Below, one piece after another: positions 14,780 to 22,164 of a stretch of DNA of 64,000 bases. The position numbers and the translations under genes are program-made. Every line of letters begins with the position of its first letter. Position 1 is the first letter of the stretch. The notes under the pieces were generated by a model. The model was given only the letters and a program-made list of their open reading frames with translations. It was not told the DNA's origin and did not search any database. This DNA comes from DASXQK01 sp963724385 (GTDB lineage: Bacteria; Pseudomonadota; Alphaproteobacteria; Dongiales; Dongiaceae): NCBI GenBank assembly GCA_963724385.1, contig CAVRUJ010000001.1:1426001-1490000 (forward strand), given 5' to 3'.

Positions 14780-15511
14780 ATGCTAGCAACACTTCCCACC
14801 ACCGGGGAAGGGCGGTCAATTCTGCCCCCGGACCTAGCGACCGACGCCGCAGCGTCAGCGTCGCTGCCGGACCCTTCTGGCATCGACCCGGTCATGTTTG
14901 GTGCCTACTTCAAAATGCACTTCCAGCATGTCGAGTCGAGCTATGCCGCCATGTTCCGGCGCATCGGCGAGAAGGACACCCCGCAAGAGGGCAAGCTTCA
15001 CTTCAACGTGTCGATGCCGTTGGACGCTGGCGACGCGAGACAAGCGGGCGCTGCGGCAGAGGTCGAACGGTGGAGCAATCAGAAGGGAGCCGGCACATTC
15101 ATGGTGCCGGCCACCATGCACCCCGCGGTCCTTACCGACAACAAGGGCACCGAGGATCGAGTCGCACAATTCGCCACGCTCTGCCTTGATCTCGACAAGG
15201 GCCACCCCGCCGAGGCCGTCAAGCATCTGACGCTGCACTTTGCGCCATTCACGATGCTCGTGGCGTCAGGCGGTATCACGGCCGAGGGGCACGAGAAGTT
15301 GCACGTCTATTGGGCGCTCTCAGAGCCGACAGACCAAATTGCCAAGGTCGCACGGATGCGCGAGCTGATCGCCCTAAAGGTTGGTGGCGATCCGAGTTTC
15401 AAGCGCGCTACGCAAGTGATCCGCGTGCCGGGCACCGTCTACGGGAAAGGCGGCGTGTCCCGGCTGTGCCAAATTCTCGAATACGACGAGCGCCGGGAGA
15501 TCCACCTGTGA
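14780..15511 (+). CDS. Primase of the archaeo-eukaryotic primase (RepB_primase-like) family
   Basis: A 243-residue protein with the marks of the AEP primase fold found in plasmid and satellite replication proteins. CLDLDKG carries the metal-binding Asp137/Asp139, SGGITAEGHEKLHVYW supplies the conserved Gly-rich and His175 segment, and FKRATQVIRVPGT near 208-219 is the typical downstream motif. It would synthesise RNA or DNA primers at the element's origin. The gene is translationally coupled to the helicase gene by a GTGA overlap, as in primase-helicase modules of satellites. Confidence 0.78.
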   Translation: MLATLPTTGEGRSILPPDLATDAAASASLPDPSGIDPVMFGAYFKMHFQHVESSYAAMFRRIGEKDTPQEGKLHFNVSMPLDAGDARQAGAAAEVERWSNQKGAGTFMVPATMHPAVLTDNKGTEDRVAQFATLCLDLDKGHPAEAVKHLTLHFAPFTMLVASGGITAEGHEKLHVYWALSEPTDQIAKVARMRELIALKVGGDPSFKRATQVIRVPGTVYGKGGVSRLCQILEYDERREIHL

Positions 15512-16965
15512 GGACCGCAACGGAGCTTCTCGAAGATCTGCCGAGGCTCGCTGGCATCCCCGAGACGCCGGGCGAGACAATGAGCTCGATCGCCGCGAGG
15601 GGCGAGGACGGCTCCCTCGACTTCAGCGGCGCAGCCGGGATGGAAACTCAAGCCGAGCGCACAAACCGCGCCCTGACCTCGACAGTCCGTGCCGGCGGTG
15701 TTGATGGCGTCAACCGCCATGACGCCTTCGGTCAGGCTTTTGGCCACCATCTGCGTTGCGTGCGCGAGGGCCGATACTCCCTGGCCGAAGCCGAGGGACG
15801 CATCCGTGGGTGGATCGCTGCCAACATGGTGCCGCCGTGGAACGAGGCAAAGATAGTCGCCGAGATGAAGGGGCTGACTGGCCATGTCGAGAGGGCGCAC
15901 GGCCCGTTTCCTGCGTCTGCTTTGGGCGCGCCGGGAGAGAACGGGCCCGCGCCGTCGGCGCCCGCGTGGGTAAGCCCCGGCATGGTGAAGCTGGCATCGC
16001 ACGTCGAGGACGTGGACTTCGAGGCGTGGAAGATCGGCAGTTGCTTCTCAGGCCCCGTCCCACAGCGAGTGTTCCTAGTCCGCGGCCTCATTCAGGCAGG
16101 CAGGTCGCACGCCCTTGCCGCCGAGGCGGGTGCCGGCAAGACGGAGACGGTTTACGACCTAGCGTTGAGGCTGGCCGCGGCGTGTTTGGATGCGCCGCAG
16201 CTCACCTGGTGGGGGCAGCCGATTGGGGCCGCCGCGTACGATGGCACAGTGATCTTTATCACTACCGAAGACGGCCGGGATGAGCTTCACATTCGGCTCA
16301 ACAAGGATGACCACACCGGAGAACTAGCGCGGCTGGCCGCGGATCGCCTCATCGTTCTGCCACTCGTTGATCTTGGCGGCGCGAGGCCGCTCATGCGGAA
16401 AAATCCTAGGACAGGTGAAGTCGAGGCAACGGAATGGTGGGCGAAGTACCGAGACAAGATCGCGGCCGTCCCCCGCGTGACCGCCATCATCTTCGATACC
16501 CTCAACTCGCTGCTCCACGGCGAAGACGTGTCGCCGGCCGTCATTCAGGAATGGTTTAACGAGGTCAACAAGCTTGGCGCCAAGCTCGGTGCCGCGGTCA
16601 TAGTGACGCATCATCTCCGCAAGGCAGGCAAGACCCAGATCAAAACTCTGAGGGACATGCGAGATGAGGTGCGCGGATCGAGCGCACTCCCCGCGGCCGT
16701 GCGTTGCCTGCTGGGCTTCTGGGAGCCTCGCGACGCTGCGACGCGTCTGAAGGCGCTGGGGCTGCCGCAGAAGCCCAGCACGCTCTACTTGGCCGGAGTT
16801 CTTGAAGGCCAACAACGACGAATTTTACCGGGGCACGAAGGTTCTTGTGCGGGACGAGCACGGCGTCTTCATCGACAGGACCAAAGAAGAAGCCGCTACC
16901 AGCACGCAGGTCAACGAACTCGAAGCCTGGATGCTCGCGGCCATCCGTCACGCCGCACTCGATGA
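15508..16965 (+). CDS. RepA-like RecA-fold replicative helicase, main reading frame (frameshifted)
   Basis: From the GTG overlapping the primase stop, this frame encodes a 485-residue product. A helical N-terminal region (a primase-C-terminal-like module with HDAFGQAFGHHLRCVREG) leads into a RecA/DnaB-type ATPase: Walker A GAGKT at 208-212, TTED at 252-255, Walker B AIIFD at 326-330 and VTHHL at 366-370. Sequence typical of the family runs to Leu432 (CTT at 16801). After that the frame turns into low-quality sequence (EGQQRRILPGHEGSC), while family-like sequence resumes in the +1 frame at 16805. The likely full protein is about 603 residues. It is either a one-base frameshift mutation, a sequencing error, or +1 recoding. 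Confidence 0.8.
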   Translation: MRTATELLEDLPRLAGIPETPGETMSSIAARGEDGSLDFSGAAGMETQAERTNRALTSTVRAGGVDGVNRHDAFGQAFGHHLRCVREGRYSLAEAEGRIRGWIAANMVPPWNEAKIVAEMKGLTGHVERAHGPFPASALGAPGENGPAPSAPAWVSPGMVKLASHVEDVDFEAWKIGSCFSGPVPQRVFLVRGLIQAGRSHALAAEAGAGKTETVYDLALRLAAACLDAPQLTWWGQPIGAAAYDGTVIFITTEDGRDELHIRLNKDDHTGELARLAADRLIVLPLVDLGGARPLMRKNPRTGEVEATEWWAKYRDKIAAVPRVTAIIFDTLNSLLHGEDVSPAVIQEWFNEVNKLGAKLGAAVIVTHHLRKAGKTQIKTLRDMRDEVRGSSALPAAVRCLLGFWEPRDAATRLKALGLPQKPSTLYLAGVLEGQQRRILPGHEGSCAGRARRLHRQDQRRSRYQHAGQRTRSLDARGHPSRRTR

Positions 16966-17320
16966 TCACCCTCTCTATTGCAGCGCCACGGCGCTAGGCA
17001 GCCGGAGGGGAAAGCTGCCAGAGAAAATCCGGGGGCTGAGTGATCCGCAACTCGCAGAGCTGGTCAAAGGGCTGCTCGACAAGAATGCGGTAGTCCACTG
17101 CAAGCCGGCCAAGGGGCGCGACGGCGCGCTCGACGTGCCCGGGGGCAAGTTCACCGAAGAGAATATGGGCAGCGTCGAGTCCGGGGCCTGGAATGCCCCT
17201 GACTGGTCCACCTATGAGTGGCAGCCTGTGGCTGGGCGTGTGCAGTGGCCGAGTGATGGCAAGGAAGCGAAACACGCCGAGGCCTATCAGCTCCGCACAG
17301 GTGCACCATGGTGGGGTTGA
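16802..17320 (+). CDS. C-terminal part of the RepA-like helicase (+1 frame)
   Basis: This frame continues the helicase: AGVL in the first frame joins to KANNDEFYRGTKVLV here if one base is skipped at CTT-G (16801-16804). The 171 residues include the end of the ATPase core and a probable winged-helix segment (NELEAWMLAAIRHAALDD, then LSDPQLAELVKGLLDKNAV). The ATG at 16876 or other internal starts would make only a fragment. The part is likely needed for origin binding or oligomer contacts. Whether it is made depends on the frameshift discussed in the findings. Confidence 0.65.
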   Translation: MKANNDEFYRGTKVLVRDEHGVFIDRTKEEAATSTQVNELEAWMLAAIRHAALDDHPLYCSATALGSRRGKLPEKIRGLSDPQLAELVKGLLDKNAVVHCKPAKGRDGALDVPGGKFTEENMGSVESGAWNAPDWSTYEWQPVAGRVQWPSDGKEAKHAEAYQLRTGAPWWG

Positions 17321-17362
17321 GCACCGTGCGGCGCGTCAGCGCCCGGGCAATAGGAGAAGCGA

Positions 17363-17527
17363 GAAGCGGGTACCCGCTTCTTCCCGCTTCCTCTCGCTTG
17401 TATGGCCGCGCCCGCTTCTTCCCGCTTGTGCCGCAAGCCATTGAAATAGTTGGGAAAAGTCGGCTACTCGCTTCTGAGGCGAAAACGCCGAATTACCCAA
17501 TGAAATCAATGACTAAAGAAGCGGGAG
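17363..17527. repeat. Decamer iteron cluster, candidate replication origin of the element
   Basis: Units of the form TTCCCGCTTC are spaced 10 bases apart: 17371-17380, 17381-17390 and 17391-17400 (the last degenerate), then CCCGCTTC at 17411 and 17421. The first forms a perfect 18-bp palindrome, GAAGCGGGTACCCGCTTC, at 17363-17380. An inverted copy, GAAGCGGGA, is at 17519-17527. The next 100 bases are AT-rich. Helically phased iterons plus AT-rich DNA directly after a primase-helicase pair are the hallmark of a satellite or plasmid origin. I see no convincing gene in 17321-17629. Confidence 0.65.
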
Positions 17528-17629
17528 ATATCCACCTTATAGGGGGAGTAGTGAACGGCGAACTCTCGCTTCGCTCGTTCGCCTACCTACCCACCAGCCT
17601 TTAGGTCGAAAATTGAAAGGATCAAAAAG

Positions 17630-17971
17630 ATGAACTGCAGATTTTGGGGCTGCGAAGCCCGAGCAATGCCGGTCACGAATCTTTGCGCCAGCCACGGAGC
17701 CGAGATCGATGACCTAACCTCGAAGATGGTAGCCGCCTGCGCAATAGGGGCTCAGATGCTCGCTGGCGGCATCCAGCGCTCTAGGGAGGCGCGGCGCCTT
17801 TTCCATGACTTCTTCGAGCGGGGCTACTTGTCGTACCGCTCTTCCCCTGGGCGCTACTTGCGTCGGCCAGCTTGTGCCCCAGCGATCAACGGCGAGCGCG
17901 GCAAGTCGGGAGCGCTTGCCCCATGGGTGGTGATCATCCTGCCGCAGGCGCCCTCACGGAACCTTCCATGA
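17630..17971 (+). CDS. Hypothetical cysteine-containing protein
   Basis: A 113-residue frame whose N-terminus has a possible zinc site, C3-x4-C8 and later CASH (C21, H24). The middle is helical (LTSKMVAACAIGAQMLAGGI). AAAGGATC lies eight bases before the ATG. Composition of the C-terminal third is less protein-like, so the true end could differ. No family is recognised. Confidence 0.45.
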   Translation: MNCRFWGCEARAMPVTNLCASHGAEIDDLTSKMVAACAIGAQMLAGGIQRSREARRLFHDFFERGYLSYRSSPGRYLRRPACAPAINGERGKSGALAPWVVIILPQAPSRNLP

Positions 17972-18152
17972 GCCGGTCCCGGATTTCGCTGCCCGTACCC
18001 GGCCGCGTGCGGCTGGCGACGGAAGTTGACCGTTATAGACACAAAGCACAGGACGGCAGACCGTCCCTGCATCAATCAACGGAGCGCGCTCTCGAGCCTC
18101 AGCCTGCGGCGCGCACCGCCGCTCAACATTTCAAAGCCCTGGGTGGTATGTG

Positions 18153-18533
18153 ATGGATGCTCAAAACTGGTCGACCGACGCGAACTCCCCGATGGTCATT
18201 CCGTCTGCGAATAGCACGGGCTCTGCCTTCTCTGCGGCCGTCAGTCCAGTCTCGCACAACCCAAGCAACGTCGCCATCGTGCCCGACGCGAACGGCCTGT
18301 TGCCCGGGCAGACCAAATTCTACAGCCCACCGCCGGCAGCGCCAGGCGTCACCGATCCCAATGCGCTCGTGCCAGGCAACGATGCTTTTGTCTCAGAAGC
18401 CGCCGCTGCGCCAACCTATTCTGAGGTGGCGCCCTCGGCGCTTCCTGCCATCTTGGGCGCCCCGGCAAATTTCCTAGGCATGGGTGGTGAAAACAGCGGC
18501 GGTCGCGGGTCGCAGAGTCCCCAAGGGAAGTAA
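18153..18533 (+). CDS. Hypothetical low-complexity protein upstream of terminase
   Basis: A 126-residue protein rich in Ala, Pro, Ser and Asn, with repeats of the kind IVPDANGLLPGQTKF and VTDPNALVPGNDAFV. Such low-complexity proteins are common next to phage packaging genes. It starts three codons into a run with GGTGG upstream (ATG at 18150 or 18153) and ends two bases before the terminase start. In another frame, 18143-18214 encodes CDGCSKLVDRRELPDGHSVC, which looks like a zinc-finger peptide; a frameshift relationship cannot be excluded. Confidence 0.5.
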   Translation: MDAQNWSTDANSPMVIPSANSTGSAFSAAVSPVSHNPSNVAIVPDANGLLPGQTKFYSPPPAAPGVTDPNALVPGNDAFVSEAAAAPTYSEVAPSALPAILGAPANFLGMGGENSGGRGSQSPQGK

Positions 18534-18535
18534 CA

Positions 18536-19117
18536 ATGCCCGGCATCGACAGCAGCGTCGCTATCGACCCCCGCGGCCACTCGGCGACCACTGTTGCGCT
18601 CGCGGGCGAGGGTCGGGCGCTGACCGAGCAAATGTCCCGGTTTGTAACCGCCTTCACCAACGATCCCGGCGCAATCGGCAACGCCAGCGAGGCGGCGAGG
18701 CGGGCAGGATACAGCGAGCACAGCGCCCGAGAAATCGGGCGGCAATTGCTTGACAAGCCGCATGTACAGATCGCGATCCGCGAGGCCAATCAGCAGCTAA
18801 TCTCTGGCACGCTCGCGACGAAGGCGATTTCGCTCCTGGAAAAAGTGATCGATGACGCGTCGGCTAGTTTGAAAGTCCGGGTTGACGCCGCTCGCACGAT
18901 CCTCGATCGCGCCGGTTTCTGCGCACTTCCCGCAGGCCCCAAGCGCCTCAGCGACAAGGCCCTAGCGGAAATGACTGCCGATGAACTCCACCAGGTCATG
19001 GTGGAGGCCCGCAGGGAAATGGATAAGGCAAGGATCATCGATGGCCCGGCCGTTGTGGTCGATCAGACGGTGACTGTGACACCCACAACCGATGAACCCG
19101 AAGGGACCAGAAAATGA
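18536..19117 (+). CDS. terS: Small terminase subunit
   Basis: A 193-residue protein with the Terminase_2-type DNA-binding domain. RFVTAFTNDP is followed by NASEAARRAGYSEHSAREIG and RQLLDKPHVQIAIREA (residues about 35-84), the standard helix-turn-helix of phage small terminases. The rest is a helical oligomerisation region with an extended acidic tail. A small terminase recognises the pac or cos site and recruits the large subunit. No large subunit gene is nearby, so it would act with a helper phage's large terminase, as TerS proteins of phage-inducible islands do. It overlaps the next gene by four bases. Confidence 0.8.
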   Translation: MPGIDSSVAIDPRGHSATTVALAGEGRALTEQMSRFVTAFTNDPGAIGNASEAARRAGYSEHSAREIGRQLLDKPHVQIAIREANQQLISGTLATKAISLLEKVIDDASASLKVRVDAARTILDRAGFCALPAGPKRLSDKALAEMTADELHQVMVEARREMDKARIIDGPAVVVDQTVTVTPTTDEPEGTRK

Positions 19118-19785
19118 ACGAAGGCAACAAGTTTGATATGGCATCGGCCGAGGCTTCTGACATACCCCCCACTTGCACCGTCAGAGTGACCGGCGGCACG
19201 TTCGCTCGTGGTATCAACAAGATCACATCGATCACAGTTGACGGCGTTGAGATCCTTGGCGCCTCGATCGACTGGACGGCTTCGAACAGCAAAACGGCAT
19301 CACTTCTGGCGGCGCGGATCAACACCAATGCCTGTACCCCACATTTCACGGCTGTGGCTGCAGGAGATACCGTGACCATCTCCGCGGCGGGCGCGGGAGC
19401 CACCTTGAACGGCCGCCAGGTCGCCGTCATAGTCGGCGGCAATGTTGTGATCTCCCTTACAGCCATGTTCGGTGGCGTCGGCGCAGGCTGGCCCCGCGCC
19501 AAGCAGAAGCGCGACAGGGGCAATCCGGTGACCAACATGGCATCGGCCGCGGCCAAGCTGCGGGCTCAGTATCTGCCAGCGATGAAGCGAGCGGGCGTTG
19601 CTGGCCTGCTCGACGTGATGCGCAATGAGCCCGGCCTGCGAGTGCAGGCGGCAGCCTGCTTGGACGAGCATCGGGACGCGGTTAGGGAAGTGCGGCCGGC
19701 CGAAGCGCCTCGCATCCTGGCCGAGGTTGCGTTGATCGTGGGGCCGTACATGCTGGCGAGGCTGGCGGCCAGGGCGGCGCGCTAG
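19114..19785 (+). CDS. Phage-structural-like protein with helical C-terminal domain
   Basis: A 223-residue protein with two parts. Residues about 20-120 (TVRVTGGTFARGINKITSIT, VDGVEILGASIDWTASNSKT, VTISAAGAGATLNGRQVAV) form a beta-rich domain that I know from tail and decoration proteins of phages. Residues about 140-223 form a helical domain (RAQYLPAMKRAGVAGLLDVM). The ATG overlaps the terminase stop as ATGA, so the two proteins are made together. It may be a scaffold or tail-interacting protein with which the satellite redirects helper particles; that is inference. Confidence 0.6.
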   Translation: MNEGNKFDMASAEASDIPPTCTVRVTGGTFARGINKITSITVDGVEILGASIDWTASNSKTASLLAARINTNACTPHFTAVAAGDTVTISAAGAGATLNGRQVAVIVGGNVVISLTAMFGGVGAGWPRAKQKRDRGNPVTNMASAAAKLRAQYLPAMKRAGVAGLLDVMRNEPGLRVQAAACLDEHRDAVREVRPAEAPRILAEVALIVGPYMLARLAARAAR

Positions 19786-19810
19786 TTGCTTGCGAGGGGA
19801 GATCCGAGCG

Positions 19811-19996
19811 CTACAGCCCGCGGTCGCGGCACACTTGGTTAAGTCGCTCCTGATGCCGTATCTCGCGCGCCAGCATTTTCACGGAGCGCTCTGGCCCTGT
19901 CACCCTGATTTTCTCCATCACGCGCTCTAGCGTGGCCAAGCGCCGGAGGCCAACGGCCAGCCTGGACTCTTTCGTTGCTGTCGTCGGGTGAGGCAC
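19811..19996 (-). CDS. Small basic helical hypothetical protein
   Basis: A 61-residue protein starting at a GTG (19996), strongly basic and helical (LERVMEKIRVTGPERSVKML, then REIRHQERLNQVCRDRGL). GCGGGG precedes the start; an internal ATG (MEKIRV) is an alternative. Possible nucleic-acid-binding protein. No family is recognised. Confidence 0.4.
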   Translation of the reverse strand: MPHPTTATKESRLAVGLRRLATLERVMEKIRVTGPERSVKMLAREIRHQERLNQVCRDRGL

Positions 19997-20098
19997 CCCG
20001 CGAAGATCGCTCCGGGCCCGGGGGTTGTCCAGGCTCGACAGCGCGAGCCAGGGATAGGCGCCCTTGTCTTAACCTGGCCGCTCGCCTTAGTCTGGTCG

Positions 20099-20341
20099 AT
20101 GAAACCAGCAGTAGCACTACTCGGCGCCATGCTCGCGCTCGCAGCGTGCGCCGCTTCCCAACCTCAGAAAACCCTCGCCTTCCATTGTGCTGCCTGCGCC
20201 AACATGGACAACAGCACCGCACACGTTCAGGCAGACTATGCCGCTTGCCAGTTCGCGATCCTTCAGACGCAGACCGCGCCAACTAATGACCTTGTAATCC
20301 TGTGTATGGAGGGGAAGGGCTGGCAATGGCGGTGGCAATAG
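20099..20341 (+). CDS. Small lipoprotein
   Basis: An 80-residue protein with a lipoprotein signal peptide: MKPAVALLGAMLALAAC, lipobox LAAC with Cys17. The mature part contains further cysteines (HCAACANMD, AACQFAI, ILCMEG), which could form disulfides in the periplasm. The start at 20099 is chosen over an earlier in-frame ATG at 19988 because only it exposes the signal peptide. A strong terminator follows at once. Phage-related elements often carry such lipoproteins, sometimes for superinfection exclusion; the role here is unknown. Confidence 0.65.
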   Translation: MKPAVALLGAMLALAACAASQPQKTLAFHCAACANMDNSTAHVQADYAACQFAILQTQTAPTNDLVILCMEGKGWQWRWQ

Positions 20342-20369
20342 AAAAGCCCGGCGCTTGGCCGGGCTTTTC
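20341..20369. terminator. Bidirectional rho-independent terminator
   Basis: GAAAAGCCCGGC (20341-20352) pairs perfectly with GCCGGGCTTTTC (20358-20369) across a GCTTG loop. A and T runs on both sides make it usable from both strands, and it sits between convergent genes. Confidence 0.88.
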
Positions 20370-20390
20370 CCCTTCCAGGTGTGTGGCCGG

Positions 20391-20666
20391 CTACCTCCGG
20401 GTAACCGCCCAGCCCTGCTGTGTCCACTGATCTCGGATCGCGTCTGTCAGCGGGCTCGGGCAAAGCTGCGCAAATTGTATCGGTTCATACCCCATCGTGA
20501 AGTAGTCGCGGCCCACCTCCAGATCTTCGATGCCGCCGACCGCGGGCACATCAGTTTTGCTCGATGCGGTGTGTATCTGGATGACTTCGGCTGCCGTCGC
20601 GACTGCCTCTCGCGGCTGATTGGTGGCCTCGCTGCGCTTCGTAAGTTGGATGATTTCGGCACTCAT
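20391..20666 (-). CDS. Hypothetical protein, 91 residues
   Basis: A small soluble protein (MSAEIIQLTKRSEATNQPRE...) with a C-terminal segment LTDAIRDQWTQQGWAVTRR. AAAGGAAC six to ten bases before the ATG supports this start over an upstream one at 20714. It lies just downstream of the integrase-proximal terminator on the integrase strand and could be expressed with early element genes. No family is recognised. Confidence 0.55.
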   Translation of the reverse strand: MSAEIIQLTKRSEATNQPREAVATAAEVIQIHTASSKTDVPAVGGIEDLEVGRDYFTMGYEPIQFAQLCPSPLTDAIRDQWTQQGWAVTRR

Positions 20667-20764
20667 GGTGTGTTCCTTTTCTCGGATGCTTGATGGGTGC
20701 TGCCCTTTTTGCATCCCGATGTTCTCAGCCCGCTATGAGTTCCCCCTTGCCTGATTTCTAGCTT

Positions 20765-22009
20765 CTAAGCTTCGGCGCGTCGGATCGGCACGACCTTGCC
20801 GCCGGCGGGCTTCGCGCAGTAGCCCGCCCACGCCTCCATCAACCGCTGGCGCTTCTGAAAGAGATCGCCGCGACGATAGGCTGCCTCAACCTTGTCACCC
20901 ACGGCGTGGGCCAGCGCCATCTCAGCGACCTCGCGCGGGTAGTTCGTCTGCTCCGACGCCCAATCCCGGAACGTCGAGCGGAAGCCGTGCGCCGTCAGAT
21001 CGGAGCGGCTCATCCGCTTGAGCAGGGCGAGCATCGCCATGTTGGAAAGTGGCCGCTTTGCCCTGCCGCCCGGGAACACGAATTCGCCGTCTGTCGTCTT
21101 GCGCAGCTGCTTGAGAATTGCGAGCGCGGGCGTCGACAACGGCACGCGGTGTTCCTTCCCGGCCTTGATCCGAGTGGCGGGGATGGTCCACAGGCCCGCG
21201 TCCAGGTCGATCTCGTCCCACCGCGCGCCTATCGTCTCGCTGGTGCGCGTGGCGGTGAGGATCAGGAACTCAAGGGCCAGGGCTGCGATGCCCTCTTGAG
21301 CCCGTAGGGAGGCCAGGAAGGCCCCAGCTTCGGCGTAGGGTAGTGCAGGGTGGTGGACGACACGCCGCACCTTCCCCCGGGCCGGCAGGAGGCTTTGCAA
21401 CTGGCCGCGCCACCGCGCCGGGTTGTCGCCCTGGCGGTAGCCGCGGACGGTCGCCCAATCCAGAACTGCCTCGATCCGGCCACGCAGCCGCCCCGCGGTT
21501 TCGGGCTTCTCGGTCCAGAGTGGCTCAAGCACCTTCATTATCAGGCCGACATCGACAAGCTGCACCGGCTGTTTTCCGAATACGGGATAGGCATACGTCG
21601 TCAGGGTATTGATCCATTGGTCTACGTGCTTGGCGTTGCGCCATCCGGCCTTGTGCGAAGCGATGTAGGCTTCGGCGCAGGCCGCGAAGGTGAGCGCCTT
21701 CGCCTCGGCGAGCGCGGCCCGCTGGCGCTCGACCTTGCGCTGCTCGATGGGGTCGATACCACCATGGAGCAGTTTCCGGCACTCGACGGCCTTGGTCCGA
21801 GCCTCTTTGAGGGAGAAGTCGTCGACAGAGCCGAGGCCCATTTCGCGTGCCCGGCCCCTCAGTGCAAATCGAAAAATCCATGACTTCGACACCTGCTCTT
21901 CGCCGTCGCCTGTGACCTGGAGATAGAGGCCGCCACCATCAGCGAAGTAGCCGGGCAGTTTCTGCCCTTTGACCTTCACCGCCGAAAGTCTGTTTGAATG
22001 GCGCGCCAT
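20765..22009 (-). CDS. int: Tyrosine recombinase / integrase, P4 family
   Basis: A 414-residue integrase. The N-terminal DUF4102-type arm-binding domain (LPGYFADGGGLYLQVTGDG, then LGLGSVDDFSLKEAR-like segment) is followed by a SAM-like core-binding domain (residues about 105-200) and the catalytic domain. Catalytic residues are all visible: Arg255 in TATRTSE, Lys282, His341 and Arg344 in HGFRSTFRDW, His368 in LAHAVG, and Tyr378 in EAAYRRG. It catalyses site-specific recombination at the 18-bp tRNA-Ser core. The putative arm sites lie 5 bases upstream of its start codon, so the protein could repress its own expression. Confidence 0.95.
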   Translation of the reverse strand: MARHSNRLSAVKVKGQKLPGYFADGGGLYLQVTGDGEEQVSKSWIFRFALRGRAREMGLGSVDDFSLKEARTKAVECRKLLHGGIDPIEQRKVERQRAALAEAKALTFAACAEAYIASHKAGWRNAKHVDQWINTLTTYAYPVFGKQPVQLVDVGLIMKVLEPLWTEKPETAGRLRGRIEAVLDWATVRGYRQGDNPARWRGQLQSLLPARGKVRRVVHHPALPYAEAGAFLASLRAQEGIAALALEFLILTATRTSETIGARWDEIDLDAGLWTIPATRIKAGKEHRVPLSTPALAILKQLRKTTDGEFVFPGGRAKRPLSNMAMLALLKRMSRSDLTAHGFRSTFRDWASEQTNYPREVAEMALAHAVGDKVEAAYRRGDLFQKRQRLMEAWAGYCAKPAGGKVVPIRRAEA

Positions 22010-22013
22010 CTTC

Positions 22014-22032
22014 TACCCACTTTCATACCCAC
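22014..22032 (+). repeat. Putative integrase arm-binding sites, right end
   Basis: TACCCAC at 22014-22020 and 22026-22032, spaced by 5 bases exactly as at the left end. The pair lies between the integrase start codon and attR. Confidence 0.6.
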
Positions 22033-22164
22033 GTCCCTGAGTTAGATTATGGTGGACGCCCGGACACAATGCAAGGCATAGATGGAAAGATATCTCTGTG
22101 TATGAGGCCTATATTGATACATCCGGGAACACCGAGAAATCACGCTGGACGGCAGTTTGGAGGA

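Noticed and set aside
17363..17428. CRISPR array
   Set aside because: The repeats are 10-bp units without spacers of constant length and unique sequence; they are iterons.
17308..17604. 98-residue plus-strand frame over the iteron region
   Set aside because: It runs through the repeat array and AT-rich DNA, overlaps the helicase end, and has no protein-like features.
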